A stretch of DNA of 64,000 bases from Zingiber officinale. Taxonomy: Eukaryota; Streptophyta; Magnoliopsida; Zingiberales; Zingiberaceae. The notes under the pieces were generated by a model. The model saw nothing but the letters and a program-made list of their open reading frames with translations. It was not told where the DNA came from and did not search any database. Shown piece after piece: positions 42,037 through 54,198 of this stretch (positions are counted from its first letter, which is position 1; every line of letters begins with the position of its first letter). The stretch spans positions 131,452,996-131,516,995 of the forward strand of contig NC_055990.1 in the NCBI RefSeq assembly GCF_018446385.1. Direction: 5' to 3'. The translations under genes were made by a program, and so were the position numbers.

Positions 42037-43827
42037 ATGCAATTCCAAGATGGACTTGGATTTGACACAAGGGTGGCTCCACCGTACACATCTACAAGCT
42101 TCAATCTTTGGAAATCAAGGATCGAAAACTTCTTAATGGTGGAGATAGAGCAATGGTTTGCTCTTATGGAAGGCTTCGAAGCTCCCAAGAATTCAAAGGG
42201 CAAAATTCTCAAGAGGAGCAAATGGAATCAAGACCAAATCCAAAGATGTGAGGCCAATAACAAAGTGACCAAGCTTTTGGTCAATCTACTGCCTAGCCAC
42301 ATTTTGGAGCAAATTGGAGAGTTCAAGGATGTCAAGGAGCTTTGGAGCAAATTGACATCAATTCATGAGATCCCCTCCACTATACCGAATCAAGAAAAAT
42401 CCAAAGAGGGCGACTCATTGGAGCAAGACCAAGAGGAGGATTCCGAATTTGAGAGATGCTCAACTTCCGAAGAAGAGGTCCAAGAAGAAGCTTCATCTTC
42501 GAGGGAATGCAATGAAAGGAACAAGGAGGGAGCATACTCCTTGTTCCATGTACAAGATGATGAAGCCTCTACCTCTAGGATTGAGGGGGAGTGTAGATCA
42601 TTGACACCAGAGCAAGAAGAAGTCTCCACATCCGGGTCAAAAGAAGAAGAGGATGAAGAAGCTTCCACCTCCACAAGTCATGTCAAATCTAATGGAGGAG
42701 CATCACTATCGGATCAAGAGGAAGCCTCTACATCCACATCACATGGAGGAACAAGTGTCATCCCTACACAAGAAGGTATAAATAGTTCAATGAACAATAA
42801 AAATCATATTATATGTTTTGAGTGTAGGGAGAATGGGCACTACAAAAGCAAGTGCCCTAAATTGGCCAAGAAGAAGGGTCAAGTGGCACCCAAGGGCAAG
42901 AAGAAGCCCAAGGAGACCATCCCCACAACAAAGAAGAGCAAGGAGCACATTGTGTGCTTCGTGTGCCAACAAAGAGGGCATTACCGAAGTCAATGCCTTA
43001 AGAGGAAGATGGTAGTCAAGGCTTAAGGAGGAAGCTCAACTCAAGGGGGAGCCTCCAAGGTAAAAAGAAAGGTAACTTTTATTGAGCCTACTCCTTTAAA
43101 TCATGGTAAAAAGCATGTTAATTCTAATTTATATCATTTCAATGCTATTTACCATGAAAATAAGAGGCATGATAAAGTTAAGGAAAATCATGTAGCTTAT
43201 CATGCTAAAACCACTACACCTAGGGCTAGGAATGTAAGTAAAAATCTAGGCAAGAACACTAAGGTCAATAACTATAAGCCTAGAAATAAAAACGCTCAAG
43301 GATTAAATAGAAAACCTAAATCAAGGAATTTATGGGAAGAAAATCAAGTATTGAGGTCAAGACTTGATAAAATGGAAAAGACCCTAAAAAGGATGGAAAA
43401 TATCCTAATAGGACAAAATGAGCAAAATCTAGGGTTATGACAACAAAGGTCGTCCAAGGGCCATAGAGGTTTGGGATACAAACCTAAGGCTAAGAAAGAT
43501 GAAATCTCTTACCATAGGGTTCCATATAGCTATGGAACCAACCCTAAGTCTAGAGGTCAAGTCAAAGATACAAGGGAAGTTATCCCTAGAAGTATCTTTG
43601 CAACAACAAACGTGACTAAGACTTCTAAGAAGTCTGAGAAAGTCACTAAGAAGGTCACAAGGGAAGCAATCCCTAGAGTTGACCTAGAAAAAGTGACCAA
43701 GGCTTCTAAGAAGCCAAACAAAGTCACTAGGAAGGTATCTAGGGAAGTTATCCCTAGTGAATACCTAGAGCATCCAAGGAGCACCAATAGGTGTTGGGTT
43801 CCTAGGAGCATTTTCTCTACCGCATAA
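42037..43827 (+). pseudogene. gag: Element B gag with two zinc knuckles, no pol
   Basis: The ATG at 42037 opens a frame that stays readable to 43827, with two in-frame stops (TAA 43024-43026, TGA 43438-43440). N-terminal gag part: FNLWKSRIENFLMVEIEQWF and VKELWSKLTSIHE. The central gag core seen in C (the NRDLVRYALKSFPRN region) is missing. A long acidic Ser/Glu region with EEASTSTSH repeats follows, then two CCHC knuckles, CFECRENGHYKSKC and CFVCQQRGHYRSQC; C has one. The part after the stops keeps the coiled coil (MEKTLKRMENI), GLGYKPK and the WVPRSIFSTA end, where C has WVPKTSIFRVL and pol begins. In B a stop follows and no pol sequence is present. Confidence 0.88.
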
Positions 43828-45879
43828 ATGGGTTAGAGAGTGTCAACTCTAAGAAGAAGGGTAGTTAACCCAACTTTGAAGAAATTAACACTCAAAGAGC
43901 ATTTTCCAGGTTATTATTAACCTTTGAAAAAGAAGTAGATTTATCATTTGCTCTTTGGAAGAGTAAAATGTGCCTAATTCCGAAGATATTGATTTTAATC
44001 TTAATTGGCAAAATTTAGGAGAACATAAGAAATACCAAGTTAGGACTTTGGTATTTTCTTAGTAATTTAAGGCAAATCTAAGCCTTAATTTAAAGTGTTA
44101 CTCTTGTGGGGAAAATGAAATATGCCAACACTTGAGGAATATGCTTAATTTCAATTGGCATAAATTAATCAAGAAAATTAGAAATGCCAATTTAGGTTTT
44201 GGCACTTTCTTGAAGCACTTTGGGCAATCTAAGGTTTAAGTTTTAGGATTAGCTATGTACTTAAGGATACTTAGATAGATAATCTAGGTATATTTTATTT
44301 ATGCTAAACCTTGCCATGATTGTTTGCCCATTATATGCCATGGCATCATGTTTTGTTTTTGCACTCATGCCTAGATAGGTATGCATGATCCCTAGATTAG
44401 GGCAAAACTAAATTTTACATCTCACAAAGACCTATAAGATGACTTGTATATGTTTTGTGCACAGTAGATACAAGTGAGATGTTAGGATGATGAACAAAAA
44501 CTCAACATGCTGATTTAGTGCATTTCTTTGAGTTTTGAGTTCATCAAAACACATAGTTATGCGTTTTACCATCATTGGGAAAGCTAATATACAAGTTATG
44601 TGCATTAAGCCCAAGGAACATGGTGGGATATTGGTTTTGAAAATATTTTTAAAATGATTTTGGAAAACCTTGGTGAAGGCTATCTTTTGATAGTAATCAC
44701 TATTGAATAGTTAGACACAAACTTGAAGAAAACGCTAAAACTTTTACAGGTTTTTAAGTTTGTGTCAATCTTTGAAAATATGATGTATTTTCATAGAAAA
44801 CTATTTTTCAATGATAAAGTATACCCTAAATAATGTCTACACAAATTTTCACAATTTTTGGATTTTTGTAGAGTTTTCTAGGGGTTTCTGAAGTTGACTA
44901 AAATGGAATTTCAGCAACTATCAGAACTCCAATCGATCACCCGATCGATTGGAATGCCTCAATCGATCGGGCGATCGATTGAGAAGGCAAATCCCGCGAG
45001 TAGAAGCTCGCTGGATCGATCCACCGATCGATCCACACTACCTGAATCGATCAGTGGATCGATTCAATCTGGTTCAATCGATTGGAACCCAACTCCAATC
45101 GATCGAAGATGCTGATTTTAGCTGGAAAAGCTTATTTTCAATATTTTGAACCTATTTTAGTCTAGGTAACAATTCCAAACCCCTCAAAATACATTTGTAT
45201 ACATAAAAAGGGTGTTTTCATGTTGAAAACAAGTATGGATTGGTTAAGGAAGACTAAATTAAAGTTTAGGTTGAGATTTGATTCAAATTTTGAACTTTTG
45301 AACCTCAAAACTTCTAACTTTGGGTTTCCTAAAGGTTTAGGGATTCCAAGTCATTGTTGGTGCAATGACAGAAGGTACGACCATGTCTTTAGGGGGAGGT
45401 ACTATTTAAAGACATGAAAATTATTTTTCATGAACCTTGGAAGGTGGTTAACCTTCTTTTAAGAACATGCTCAAGGTTGAGCATTGGATTACAATGGAGA
45501 GTGGATATCTTCATTGTTTAAGTTGTAAATGCTCAAGGTTGGGCATTTGATTACATTGGGGGAGAATGTAGGGTTAGGGATAATGAAGGGTATGGGACCT
45601 TCATTATCGTGTTGATCACAACGAGTGAAGTTGTGAACAATGATGAGCAACTCTTCAGGGGGGGAGTCTCAAAGGGGAGAGTTTTCAACAAGTGAATTTG
45701 TTGATGTGTGTCAATAGGGGGAGAATGTAGGGTTTAAGTTAGGCTTCATTATCTAAGAGGGAGGTTGCCTTCTTAGTAGGAGAATGTAGGGTTTAACTTA
45801 CGCCTTCATTACCTAGTGGCATGAAGGAAGTTGAGGCTATGGGAGTTAGCCTAACTTGAATGAGGTATTGTCAAACATC
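43828..45879 (+). other. Element B 3' non-coding region
   Basis: About 2 kb with no pol or third-ORF domain in any frame. It includes short G-rich purine tracts (GGGGGGAGTC near 45658, AGGGGGAGAATG at 45716) and the palindrome cluster at 44930-45105. Confidence 0.8.
44930..45105 (+). repeat. Internal palindrome cluster of element B
   Basis: At least four ATCGATC...GATCGAT palindromes of the same kind as in the B LTRs: CCAATCGATC...GATCGATTGG, CAATCGATC...GATCGATTG, TGGATCGATC...GATCGATCCA and GAATCGATC...GATCGATTC. The outer pairs change in a matched way. Confidence 0.85.
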
Positions 45880-45893
45880 AAAAAGCGGGAGAT
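45880..45893 (+). other. Polypurine tract of element B
   Basis: AAAAAGCGGGAGAT. It is followed by TG, the first two bases of the B 3' LTR, then element A. The rest of the LTR resumes at 55408 after the GATTG duplication. Confidence 0.8.
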
Positions 45894-46277
45894 TGTGTCG
45901 GATCGAAAGCGCTAGAGGGGGGGTGAATAGCGCTCGTGGCTATTTTAACGATTTTAAAACACAGAATAGAAACGCAGCGGAAATTAAAAGCAAAACACAA
46001 TAGACGCAGATGTTTTACTTCGTTCAGAGCCTATGGCGACTCCTACTCGCCCGCGGTCCTTGACCGCTTTCGGTGGGCAACAACTATAATATCAGAAAGA
46101 TTATAATTTGAATTACAATTAATGCAATAAGTAAACTAATACCGACAACAAAAGATCGAAGAGTCTGAGCTTTGGGTTGTCGACGTCGAGTAGTGGCACT
46201 TCAAGGTCGTCTCGTTGGCAGCACTTCACAGAAGAAAGCTTAGAAAATTGTTGTTCTTTGGCTGCACCCTCGACCCT

Positions 46278-46286
46278 CTTTTTATA
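46278..46286 (-). promoter_or_regulatory. TATA box of the A 3' LTR
   Basis: TATAAAAAG on the element strand, conserved at 54592-54584 in the 5' LTR. Confidence 0.6.
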
Positions 46287-46724
46287 TGACATTCCGGGCG
46301 CTTGGATCCCTTCCGGGCGCCTGAAGTGTGACGTGGCCAACCAACCAGGATGCTCCACGTGGCGAAGTCGCAGCAGGGATAAAACTTGGTCCCGGGCGCC
46401 CGGACCTGTTCCAAGCGCATGGATCTCCGGGCGCCCGGATCCATCCCGGGCGCCCGGACAACCTTTTTCCAACAGGTTCCTCACCTACAAAACAAGGTTA
46501 GTCCAAGCAAATACCCTGCAAGACAGTGTTAGAATCTGATAAAACATAGTAAGGATTAACTGACAGTCTTCGGACTGTCCGAGTCTGACTTCGGATTCCC
46601 AACCAGAAACCCTAGGTCGACCCGACGCCTACTGTTCCCTCTACGGGGAACGCGTCCTCACCTACTCCCCTCAGGAGAGATTACTTGATGCCAGTCCGGT
46701 CCTCCAGACCGACTAGACTTTCCG

Positions 46725-46950
46725 CCTAGGGTTACCACCCCCTAGGACCTAGGGTTACCGCCCCCTAGGGTTTTTCTCCACCCAGGGTTACCACCCCCTA
46801 AGACCTAAGGTTGCCGCCCCTTAGGGTTTTCCCTCACCTAGGGTTACCGCCCCCTAGGACCTAAGGTTACCACCCCTTAGGATTTTCCTTCACCTAGGGT
46901 TACCGCCCCCTAGGACCCAAGGTTACCACCCCTTAGGTTTTTCCCTTTGC
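46725..46950 (-). repeat. CCTAGG hairpin array in the A 3' LTR
   Basis: Units of about 22-40 bp such as CCTAGGG...CCCTAGG (46748-46769) and CCTAAGG...CCTTAGG (46804-46825). The changed pair in the stem (G-C to A-T) is matched on both arms. A parallel array lies at 55030-55270. Confidence 0.85.
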
Positions 46951-47075
46951 CTAACCGCAGCTAGGACTTTCCTGAAACACTTATTCAACATGTTAGATCA
47001 CCACAAACCTTAACTTTGAATCCTTTGCCATTACCAAAACTCAGGTTCGATCGTCGGATGCTTCCCGCACCAACA

Positions 47076-47089
47076 ATCTCCCCCTTTTT
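47076..47089 (-). other. Polypurine tract of element A
   Basis: The element strand reads AAAAAGGGGGAGAT immediately before the LTR start TGTTGGTGCGGG. Confidence 0.87.
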
Positions 47090-48377
47090 GATTATGACAA
47101 TCGAAATTCAAAGTTAAGTAATAATATGCAATAACTTATACAAGGGAAAAAAAATTGGCATTACAAACTCCACCTTAATATAACCTCCCCTTTGGATTTT
47201 TATTCTCTGTGAATTTCTCTACTCTCCCCCTTTGCCATATATAAAAAATAAGCTAGTTTTGAAAAAACTTGACTTTTCAAGACAAAACTTAGCAGAGTTT
47301 GTTTGAAAAACTTAGGTACGAAGCAAAAAAGGAATAAGAGAAAAGCAACATCTTAGAATTGGATTTAATAGCAACATTTTTGAAAATTTGCTAAGGAAAA
47401 TAGTTTTTAAAAAAAACTTTAAACCATTGATTTTGCTTGAGGAGATTTTTCTTTGTGCTATGTTAAATAAGAATTCAACTCTTTTTAACTTAGTGAATTT
47501 TGAGGAGTTTCCAAAAGTTTTCAATCAACTTCAGAATTTTTTGATTTCAAAAATTTTCCAGCTTAAAAAAAATTTTCAAGGAAAATGTTCAACTTAAAGA
47601 AGTTAATTGCAGCTTAAAGAGTTTTCAAAAAGAATTTTAACTTAACGAATTTTCGAAAAAGTTTCAACTTAAATAATTTTCTAACAAAATTCCAAAAAGA
47701 ATTTTGAAATAGAAGAGACTTGAAAGTTTTAAGAAAAATTCTATTTTTTTGAAAATCTGTTTAAGAGAAATGAATTTCAAAGATACTTAAGGTAAAGGAG
47801 AAGCGATAACCTTAGTGTTTAATAGTTTACAAATTTTGTTTTAGTAAGGTATCAGAGCCCTAAGGTCCAAGCATGAGTTAAGATTTGGTTTTGATCAGGT
47901 ATCAGAGCCCTTAAGTACAAGCATGCTTAAACTTATTATTTCCTTCACCAACTGTCTAACCTTTAGCTACTTGCTGATTGCCTAGACAGCAACAGTGTTC
48001 ACTTTGTTAGTCAAGTCAAGTCAATTTATCCAGTTAGATTTGACTAGGGCTGGAAGACTTGATTTGATTACTGTTAATAAAGTATTTAACGCCCAGACTC
48101 ATATTGATGCACAGAAATAAGCATTCTTGAGTCCAGGCTGTACTCTATGCATCTCACACCATTCTATGTTTTACAAACACAATCAAGGTAGACCTAGGTG
48201 TTTGTGAGATGCTCTGGCTGAGTCCTGGGGGAACATGATTTCTAGGGAAAAGCCTAGGCTAAGTCCAAATTTAGAAAGTCTAGTAAAGTGGGGATTTTGA
48301 GAAAACAAAATTTTGCCTAGAATTTTTGAAATGTAATTTTAAACCAAAAAACATTAAGAGGACTAATTTGAAGATAC
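47090..48377 (-). other. Element A 3' non-coding region
   Basis: AT-rich with no third ORF. It carries two copies of GGTATCAGAGCCC on the plus strand (47848-47860 and 47898-47910). In the element RNA these read GGGCTCTGATACC, complementary to 11 bases of the element's own primer-binding site. Confidence 0.8.
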
Positions 48378-49982
48378 CTATTCTACCCAACACATTCCTA
48401 TTAGTCTTCTGAGTGTACTGAACTCAAGTTCAGGTAAGGGTTTTGTAAAGATGTCAGCTAGGTTTGATTTGGACTCAACATAGTTGAGTACAATATCACC
48501 ATTAGCTACATGATCTCTTACAAAGTGGTGCTTCACTTCTATATGTTTAGTCCTTGAGTGATGAATTGGGTTTTTAGTTAGATTTATTGAACTTATGTTA
48601 TCAATTGAGATTTTTGTTTTTTGATATTCAAGTTGATAGTCTTTAAGGGTATGCATCATCCATAGTAACTGTGATGTGCATTCACCTAGTGTTATATATT
48701 CAGCTTCAGTGGTAGATAAGGCAACACAGTGTTGCTTTCTACTTGACCAACTTACTAAGCAGTGCCCTAAAAATTGACAGCTGCCACTTGTGCTTTTTCT
48801 ATCTAGCTTGCATCCGGCATAGTCAGAGTCAGAGTAGCCGGTTAGATCAAGGGTGTAAGATCTAGGGTACCAAAGTCCTACGTTTAGGGTTCCCTTAACA
48901 TACCTAAGGATTCTTTTTACTAGGGTTAAGTGAGACTCTTTTGCACAAGATTGGTATCTTGCGCACATACCTACTACAAAGATGATGTCTGGTCGACTTG
49001 CAGTTAGGTACAGTAGACTTCCTATCGCACTTCGATAGTATTTCAAGTCTACTGGTTTACCTTCTAAGTCTGAGTCAATTTTAACATTAGTAGCCATTGG
49101 TGTATTAATGATTTTTGAGTTTTCCATTCCAAATTTACTAATTAATTCCTTAGCATATTTGGTTTGATAAATATAAATTCCATCTTTGGTTTGCTTAATT
49201 TGTAACCCTAAAAAGAAATTAAGTTCACCTACTAGACTCATTTCAAATTCATTTTCCATTAGTTTGGTAAATTCTTTTAGAAATTTTGAGTTGGTTGATC
49301 CAAAAATAATATCATCAACGTAAATTTGGGCTATAAAGATGTCATTTTCAAGGGTTTTTACAAAAAGGGTTGGGTCTATTTGACCTTGGTTGAACCCTTT
49401 TGATATTAGATAGTTGGACAGTCGTTCATACTAAGCCCTAGGTGCTTGTTTTAGTCCGTACAGGGCCTTTTTTAATCTAAAGACATAATTTGGTTGTTCT
49501 ATGTCCTCAAATCCTGGGGGTTGTCCTACGTATACTTCTTCTTTAATAAATCTGTTTAAGAATGCGGATTTTACATCCATTTGGAATAGCTTGAATCCTT
49601 TGTGTGCTGCATAAGCCAACAGCATCCTAATGGATTCAAGTCTTGCTACAGGAGCATAGGTCTCATCATAGTCTAGCCCTTCTATTTGATTGAATCCTTT
49701 GGCTACTAACCTGGCTTTATTTCTAACTATTTCACCTTGATCATTTAATTTGTTTCTAAAAACTCATTTAGTGTCAATTATGGTTTTGTTAATGGGTTTA
49801 GGCACTAATTCCCATACCTGATTTCTTTCAAATTGGGCTAATTCTTCTTGCATTGCTATAGTCCAATCTGGGTCTGGTAGGGCTTCTTCTATTGTTTTGG
49901 GTTCAATTTTCGAAATTAGGGCTATTTGACTCTGGTTTCTATAGGATGACCTAGTTCTGACTCCTACATTTGGATCACCCAA
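48378..49982 (-). pseudogene. pol: Element A reverse transcriptase and RNase H
   Basis: RT start: LPDPDWTIAMQEELAQFE (49982-49764). Then [18 protein letters not shown] and [11 protein letters not shown] (49625-49431). The YVDDIIFG catalytic motif lies in the unlisted stretch between 49430 and 49260. RNase H runs from 49259 to the stop at 48378, with GYSDSDYAGC, STTEAEYI and KSNLADIFTKPLPELEF. Stops: TGA for Trp at 49766-49764 and TAG for Trp at 49433-49431. The RNase H block itself is open. Confidence 0.9.
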
Positions 49983-50435
49983 AATTTGGTTAGATGGGTG
50001 ATTTGTACTTGTTCTGGTTGGTCGTGTGTCATTTGAATTAGTGATTTGTTTTTCAGATTCAATAGGTTCAAGTTGAATTTCGTCATCTTCTTTGTTTATT
50101 GGATTAGCATTTTCTGTATTTTCAGTTTCATTTATAGTGTCTTCATCAAATTTTATATTTGTTGTTTCTTCTACTTTTAGGGTATTTTTGTTATATACTC
50201 TGTATGCTCTACTAGTGGTTGAGTACCCTAAAAATATTCCCAGGGTTGTTTTTGATGTAAATTTTCCTAAGTAGTCTTTAGTGTTTAAAATGAAAACTCT
50301 ACACCCAAATACCTTTAAGTAGTTTAAGTTAGGAATTTTATTATAATAAATTTCATAGGGTGTTTTATTTTGAAATTTGTTAATTAAAATCCTATTTTGA
50401 ATGTAGCATGATGTACTAACTGCTTCAGCCCAGAA

Positions 50436-50927
50436 TTAATTAGGTAGTTTATATTCATTTAACATGGTTCTAGCAGCTTCTTGTAGAGTTCTGTTTTTAC
50501 GTTCTACTAAGCCATTTTGTTGGGGGGTTCTAGGGCAGGAGTATTCATGTTTGTACCCATTTATCTCACAAAATTTAGTGAAGTTGTGATTCTCAAATTC
50601 TCCTCCATGGTCACTTCTTATTCTTTTGATTTTGGTATCTTTTTCATTTTCTGTTAATTTACAAAAATTGCTAAATATTTCAAAGGTTTCATCTTTTATT
50701 TTTAGAAACTTCACCCAGGTGAACCTGGAGTAGTCATCGATTATGACTAAGCAGTACTGGTTCTTGCTTAGTGACTTGGCTCCATGTGAATCAAATAGGT
50801 CTAGGTGAAGGAGCTCAAGTAGATAGGTAGTTCTAACTGAATTGGTTGACTTGTGGGTGGACTTGGTTTGTTTTCTTTGTTGGCATGCATTACATATTGA
50901 ATTTTCAATCACTTTTTGTTTGGGCAA
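50436..50927 (-). pseudogene. pol: Element A integrase
   Basis: Contains [33 protein letters not shown] and TPQQNGLVERKN, with the D, D, E residues present. A TAA at 50438-50436 replaces the Tyr/His of the YFWAEA motif. The integrase C-terminus and linker (50435-49983) continue degraded. Confidence 0.9.
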
Positions 50928-50957
50928 CCCTCTAACTAGTCCATTTTGACTAATTTT

Positions 50958-51392
50958 TTAAATGAGTTTTGTGTGGGTGTGACCGAGTCTTCTGTGCCAC
51001 AGCTCAGTTTCCTCTTGTTGTGTTAGAAAATACTTTATTGAGGAGGTTGGTAGATAAACGGTGTAGACGTTATCTTTTCTAGTACCCTTAAGTACGATTT
51101 TTGGATTATCAACATGTTTGACTATACATTTGGACTTGGTAAAATTGACTGAGTAACCAGTATCGCATAATTGACTTATGCTTAATAAATTGAAATTAAA
51201 ATCTTCAACTAATAATACTTTTTGAATAATGAAATCAGAGTTAAGTTCGATATTACCTTTTCCGATTACTTTCAGTTTTCCGTCGTTGCCGAATGCAGCT
51301 GATCCTAGGTCTTTTAGTTTTAGCTTAGTGAACTTCAACATATCTCCAGTCATATGTCTGGAGCATCCACTGTCCAATATCCATTGATCCAA
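50958..51392 (-). pseudogene. pol: Element A protease and pre-integrase
   Basis: WILDSGCSRHMTGD is the Copia aspartic protease site. LWHRRLGHTHTK is the pre-integrase histidine region. A small frame break near 50945 separates it from the integrase. The frame begins just after TATGTGTAG|GAATTGG, an acceptor-like sequence also seen in the copy at 1493. Confidence 0.88.
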
Positions 51393-52272
51393 TTCCTACA
51401 CATAAAGTAGTTGATGGATCAAAAGACAGTTTGATTGAAGTCAATCCCTAATTTTGCATCTTACCCAATCCGAGTTAATTCTATTGGTGATTTGATGTTT
51501 AATTGAGAGATATTTAAGTTTGATTTTGATTTTGAAAATATTTAAGTTTTAGTCATCTCACCCGATCTATGTTTTCAATCAGGGAATCCTATAATTGTTG
51601 TGAGATGAATTATGATTGAATTTAAGGGTCTGGTTTAACTTTGTGTTAGATTCAGGTTTAGCTTTGGGTTCAACAAGTAAGCATTCTTTGGATAAACTTC
51701 TGGGCTATGGTGAGTCACAAGGTACTCATTAAAGTAACCATGCCTTCGAGGTTTCCCAAATAGTCCTACCCATTGAGCTTAATACTAAACCTTGGTATAA
51801 CTAGTTAGGATCCATTTAAGGGTAGCTTTGGTCAGTTCCACTTGGCCAAATGCACCAGGTCGAAGCCATATCTTCCTAGACATGCGATGCCCAAGCTTCC
51901 CTAACGTACTATCATCCAAAAACTTCACCAGTACTGTGAGTCAAGTTAAACCTCACCCTTTTAATCTATCCTTACTTACCCTGTCGGGTAATTTACTCTT
52001 ATTTACCCATTTCGGGTAGATAGGTTTCGGAGTTGCCAGCTATTCTGAACCCTCCTTCTATTTTGAATTAATTTTGAATAATTGATTTTGAATTTTGAAT
52101 TTTTAGTTTTAATAATTAATTTCGAATTTTGAATTTTAATAATTAATTTCAAATTTTTGAATTTTGAATTTTAGTAATTAATTTCGAATTTTGAATTTTG
52201 AGTTTTAGTTATTAATTTCGAATTTTGAATTTTGAGTTTTAGTTATTAATTTTGAATTTTAAATTTTAGTAA
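51393..52272 (-). other. Element A gag-pol spacer
   Basis: About 880 bp with no open frame between gag and protease; element C has none here. The gag-proximal part (52050-52290) is an AT-rich repeat built on AATTTTGAATTTT and AATTAATTTCG. The pol-proximal part is conserved with 2462-3046 near the window start. Confidence 0.85.
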
Positions 52273-53943
52273 TTAAATTAATTTCAAATTTTTTATTGTT
52301 TTAGCTCCCCCTGGATCGTAGCCTCGATAAGGTCTATTGAGGTAATGTATTTGATCCTTAGGGACCCAATACTGTCCAAGTCCAACTTGATTGATCAGGT
52401 TGGACTTTGCAACCCATGCTTGGACCATTTTTCTATTTGTTCTTTGTATGAGAGATAGGTATGACCTATATTTGTTTTTCGTTTTGTACCCTAGTCCAGT
52501 TCGATTGTAGATTGCCCTTTGTGTTCCAAGAATCATGTCAAGATTCTTGGATCCCAAGGAAAATTGTTCTAAGGTTGTCTTCAAATCCTTGACTTGACTT
52601 TTCAGGTTGGAATTCTCTTCCTCAAGTTTTTGAACTTGAGTTGAGGTTCCAATCTGAACTGGATCAGTCAAGGATTCGTTATTAGTCGTCTCTTTAAGGA
52701 GTGTTACCTCCTTTAGAAGCGACTTGATTCGAATTTTGGACTTAGCTACTTTATGCATTAAATAATTAATTATGAAATATAACCTATTTTGACTTACAGA
52801 GGGGTTTGGCCCTTCGGAAACGGATGCGGATCTGTTGCTTCTCTCGGACTCGGCTTCCGATTCGTCCTCGCTTCCGGATTCGTTGGTGTAGTCCCGGGCT
52901 GTCAATGCGAGAAAATTCGTCTGCTCTAGTTCTTCATCGTCGGATTCCTCGGAGGAAGACTCGTCCCAAGTTGCCTTCAATGCCTTCTTTCTCTTTAGTT
53001 TCTTTGGATCCTTCTGGTTCGGGCAGTTTGCCTTGATGTGACCTTTCTGATTGCACCCGTAGCAGGTCACTTCGAATTTAACCTTCGAGCTTGGTTGGGC
53101 TTCTTTAGACTGGATGGCCTTTCTGACATCCTTTTTGTTGAAGCCCTTCTTTTTGCAGAGCTTCTTTACCAAGCTGACTATTTCGGTTGTAAGTTCATCG
53201 TCGTCTTCCGAATCTGGTTCTTCTTCTGACTCAGGTTCGGTTCTGCGCTTGATTTTTGATTCGCGCGTTCTCCCTGTTCCTGCAACCAAAGCCAACCCTT
53301 TCTCGGTCGGGCGTGCATTAGTCTGTTCGTGAAGTTCAAATTCTGCAAAAAGTTCATCTAGCTTAATGGTAGATAAGTCCTTGGAGACCTTGTAGGCATC
53401 TACCATGGATGCCCACAAGGTGTTCCTTGGAAAAGCATTTAAAGAATACCTTATTATGTCCCGATTGTCTACCTTCTGTCCAATTGCATGAAGACCATTG
53501 AGCAGATCTTGAATCCGAGCATGGAGTTGAGCAGCTGATTCTTCTTCCTTCAATTTGATGTTAAATAATTTATTGAAAATTAAGTCTCTTTTACTTACTT
53601 TGGTGTCGGATGTCCCTTCGAGAAGTTCAATGAGCTTCTCCCACAACTCTTTGGCACTGTTGAAGGGGCCGACTCGATTGAGTTCTTCTTTTGATAGGCC
53701 GCACTGGAGGGTGCAGGTTGCCTTGGCATTAGCTTCCACCTTCTTAATTAGAGATGCGTCCCAATCCTCGTATGGTAGTGGTTTGTCGGCGGTATCAATT
53801 GGTAGTTGGAGTCCGGTTTTGACAATCATCCAGACTTCAAAGTGAGTCTAGAGATATGCCTCCATCCGACTCTTCCAGTACCCGAAGTCGTCTCTAGTGA
53901 ATAGCGGAGGGCGGGCTGTACTGTAGCCTTCTTGAAGGGCCAT
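52273..53943 (-). pseudogene. gag: Element A gag
   Basis: The ATG at 53943 gives MALQEGYSTARPPLF. A TAG after MEAYL (near 53848) replaces Lys. From 53829 the frame is open: LWEKLIELLEGTSDTK, NRDIIRYSLNAFPRNTLW, an acidic region, a CCHC knuckle CYGCNQKGHIKANC, a coiled coil with KLEEENSNLKSQVKDL, and a C-terminal YWVPKDQIHYLNR. The last residues run into the AT-rich spacer before the stop at 52273. Confidence 0.9.
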
Positions 53944-54184
53944 TTCAAATTAATCTAAAAAAAACTGACAAAATGTCCCAGGACTTGGTCCTGGATTAGT
54001 AGTGCGGAAGGAAGAAAATGGATCACGAACTCGGGTGGTGCTGCACCAACTACGAGCAGAAAACCGATTCGAGGAAAAAAAATTAGAATATAGCTATGAA
54101 GCTAAATTCTAATCGACTCCGAAAAATCTGAAAATACCACGGAAAATATTTTGAATGGTGGTTGCACTGATTCAAAATGACCCC

Positions 54185-54196
54185 GCTCTGATACCA
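54185..54196 (-). other. Primer-binding site of element A
   Basis: The element strand reads TGGTATCAGAGC two bases after the 5' LTR. Confidence 0.88.
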
Positions 54197-54198
54197 AT

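Larger units (their letters stand above)
45896..47075 (-). repeat. 3' LTR of element A
   Basis: 1180 bp. Contains TATAAAAAG (46286-46278), GGGCGCCCGG palindromes (46290-46465) and the CCTAGG-type hairpin array (46725-46950). Confidence 0.93.

Noticed and set aside
42365..43015. Alternative-frame proteins within element B gag
   Set aside because: Shadows of the acidic gag region in other frames.
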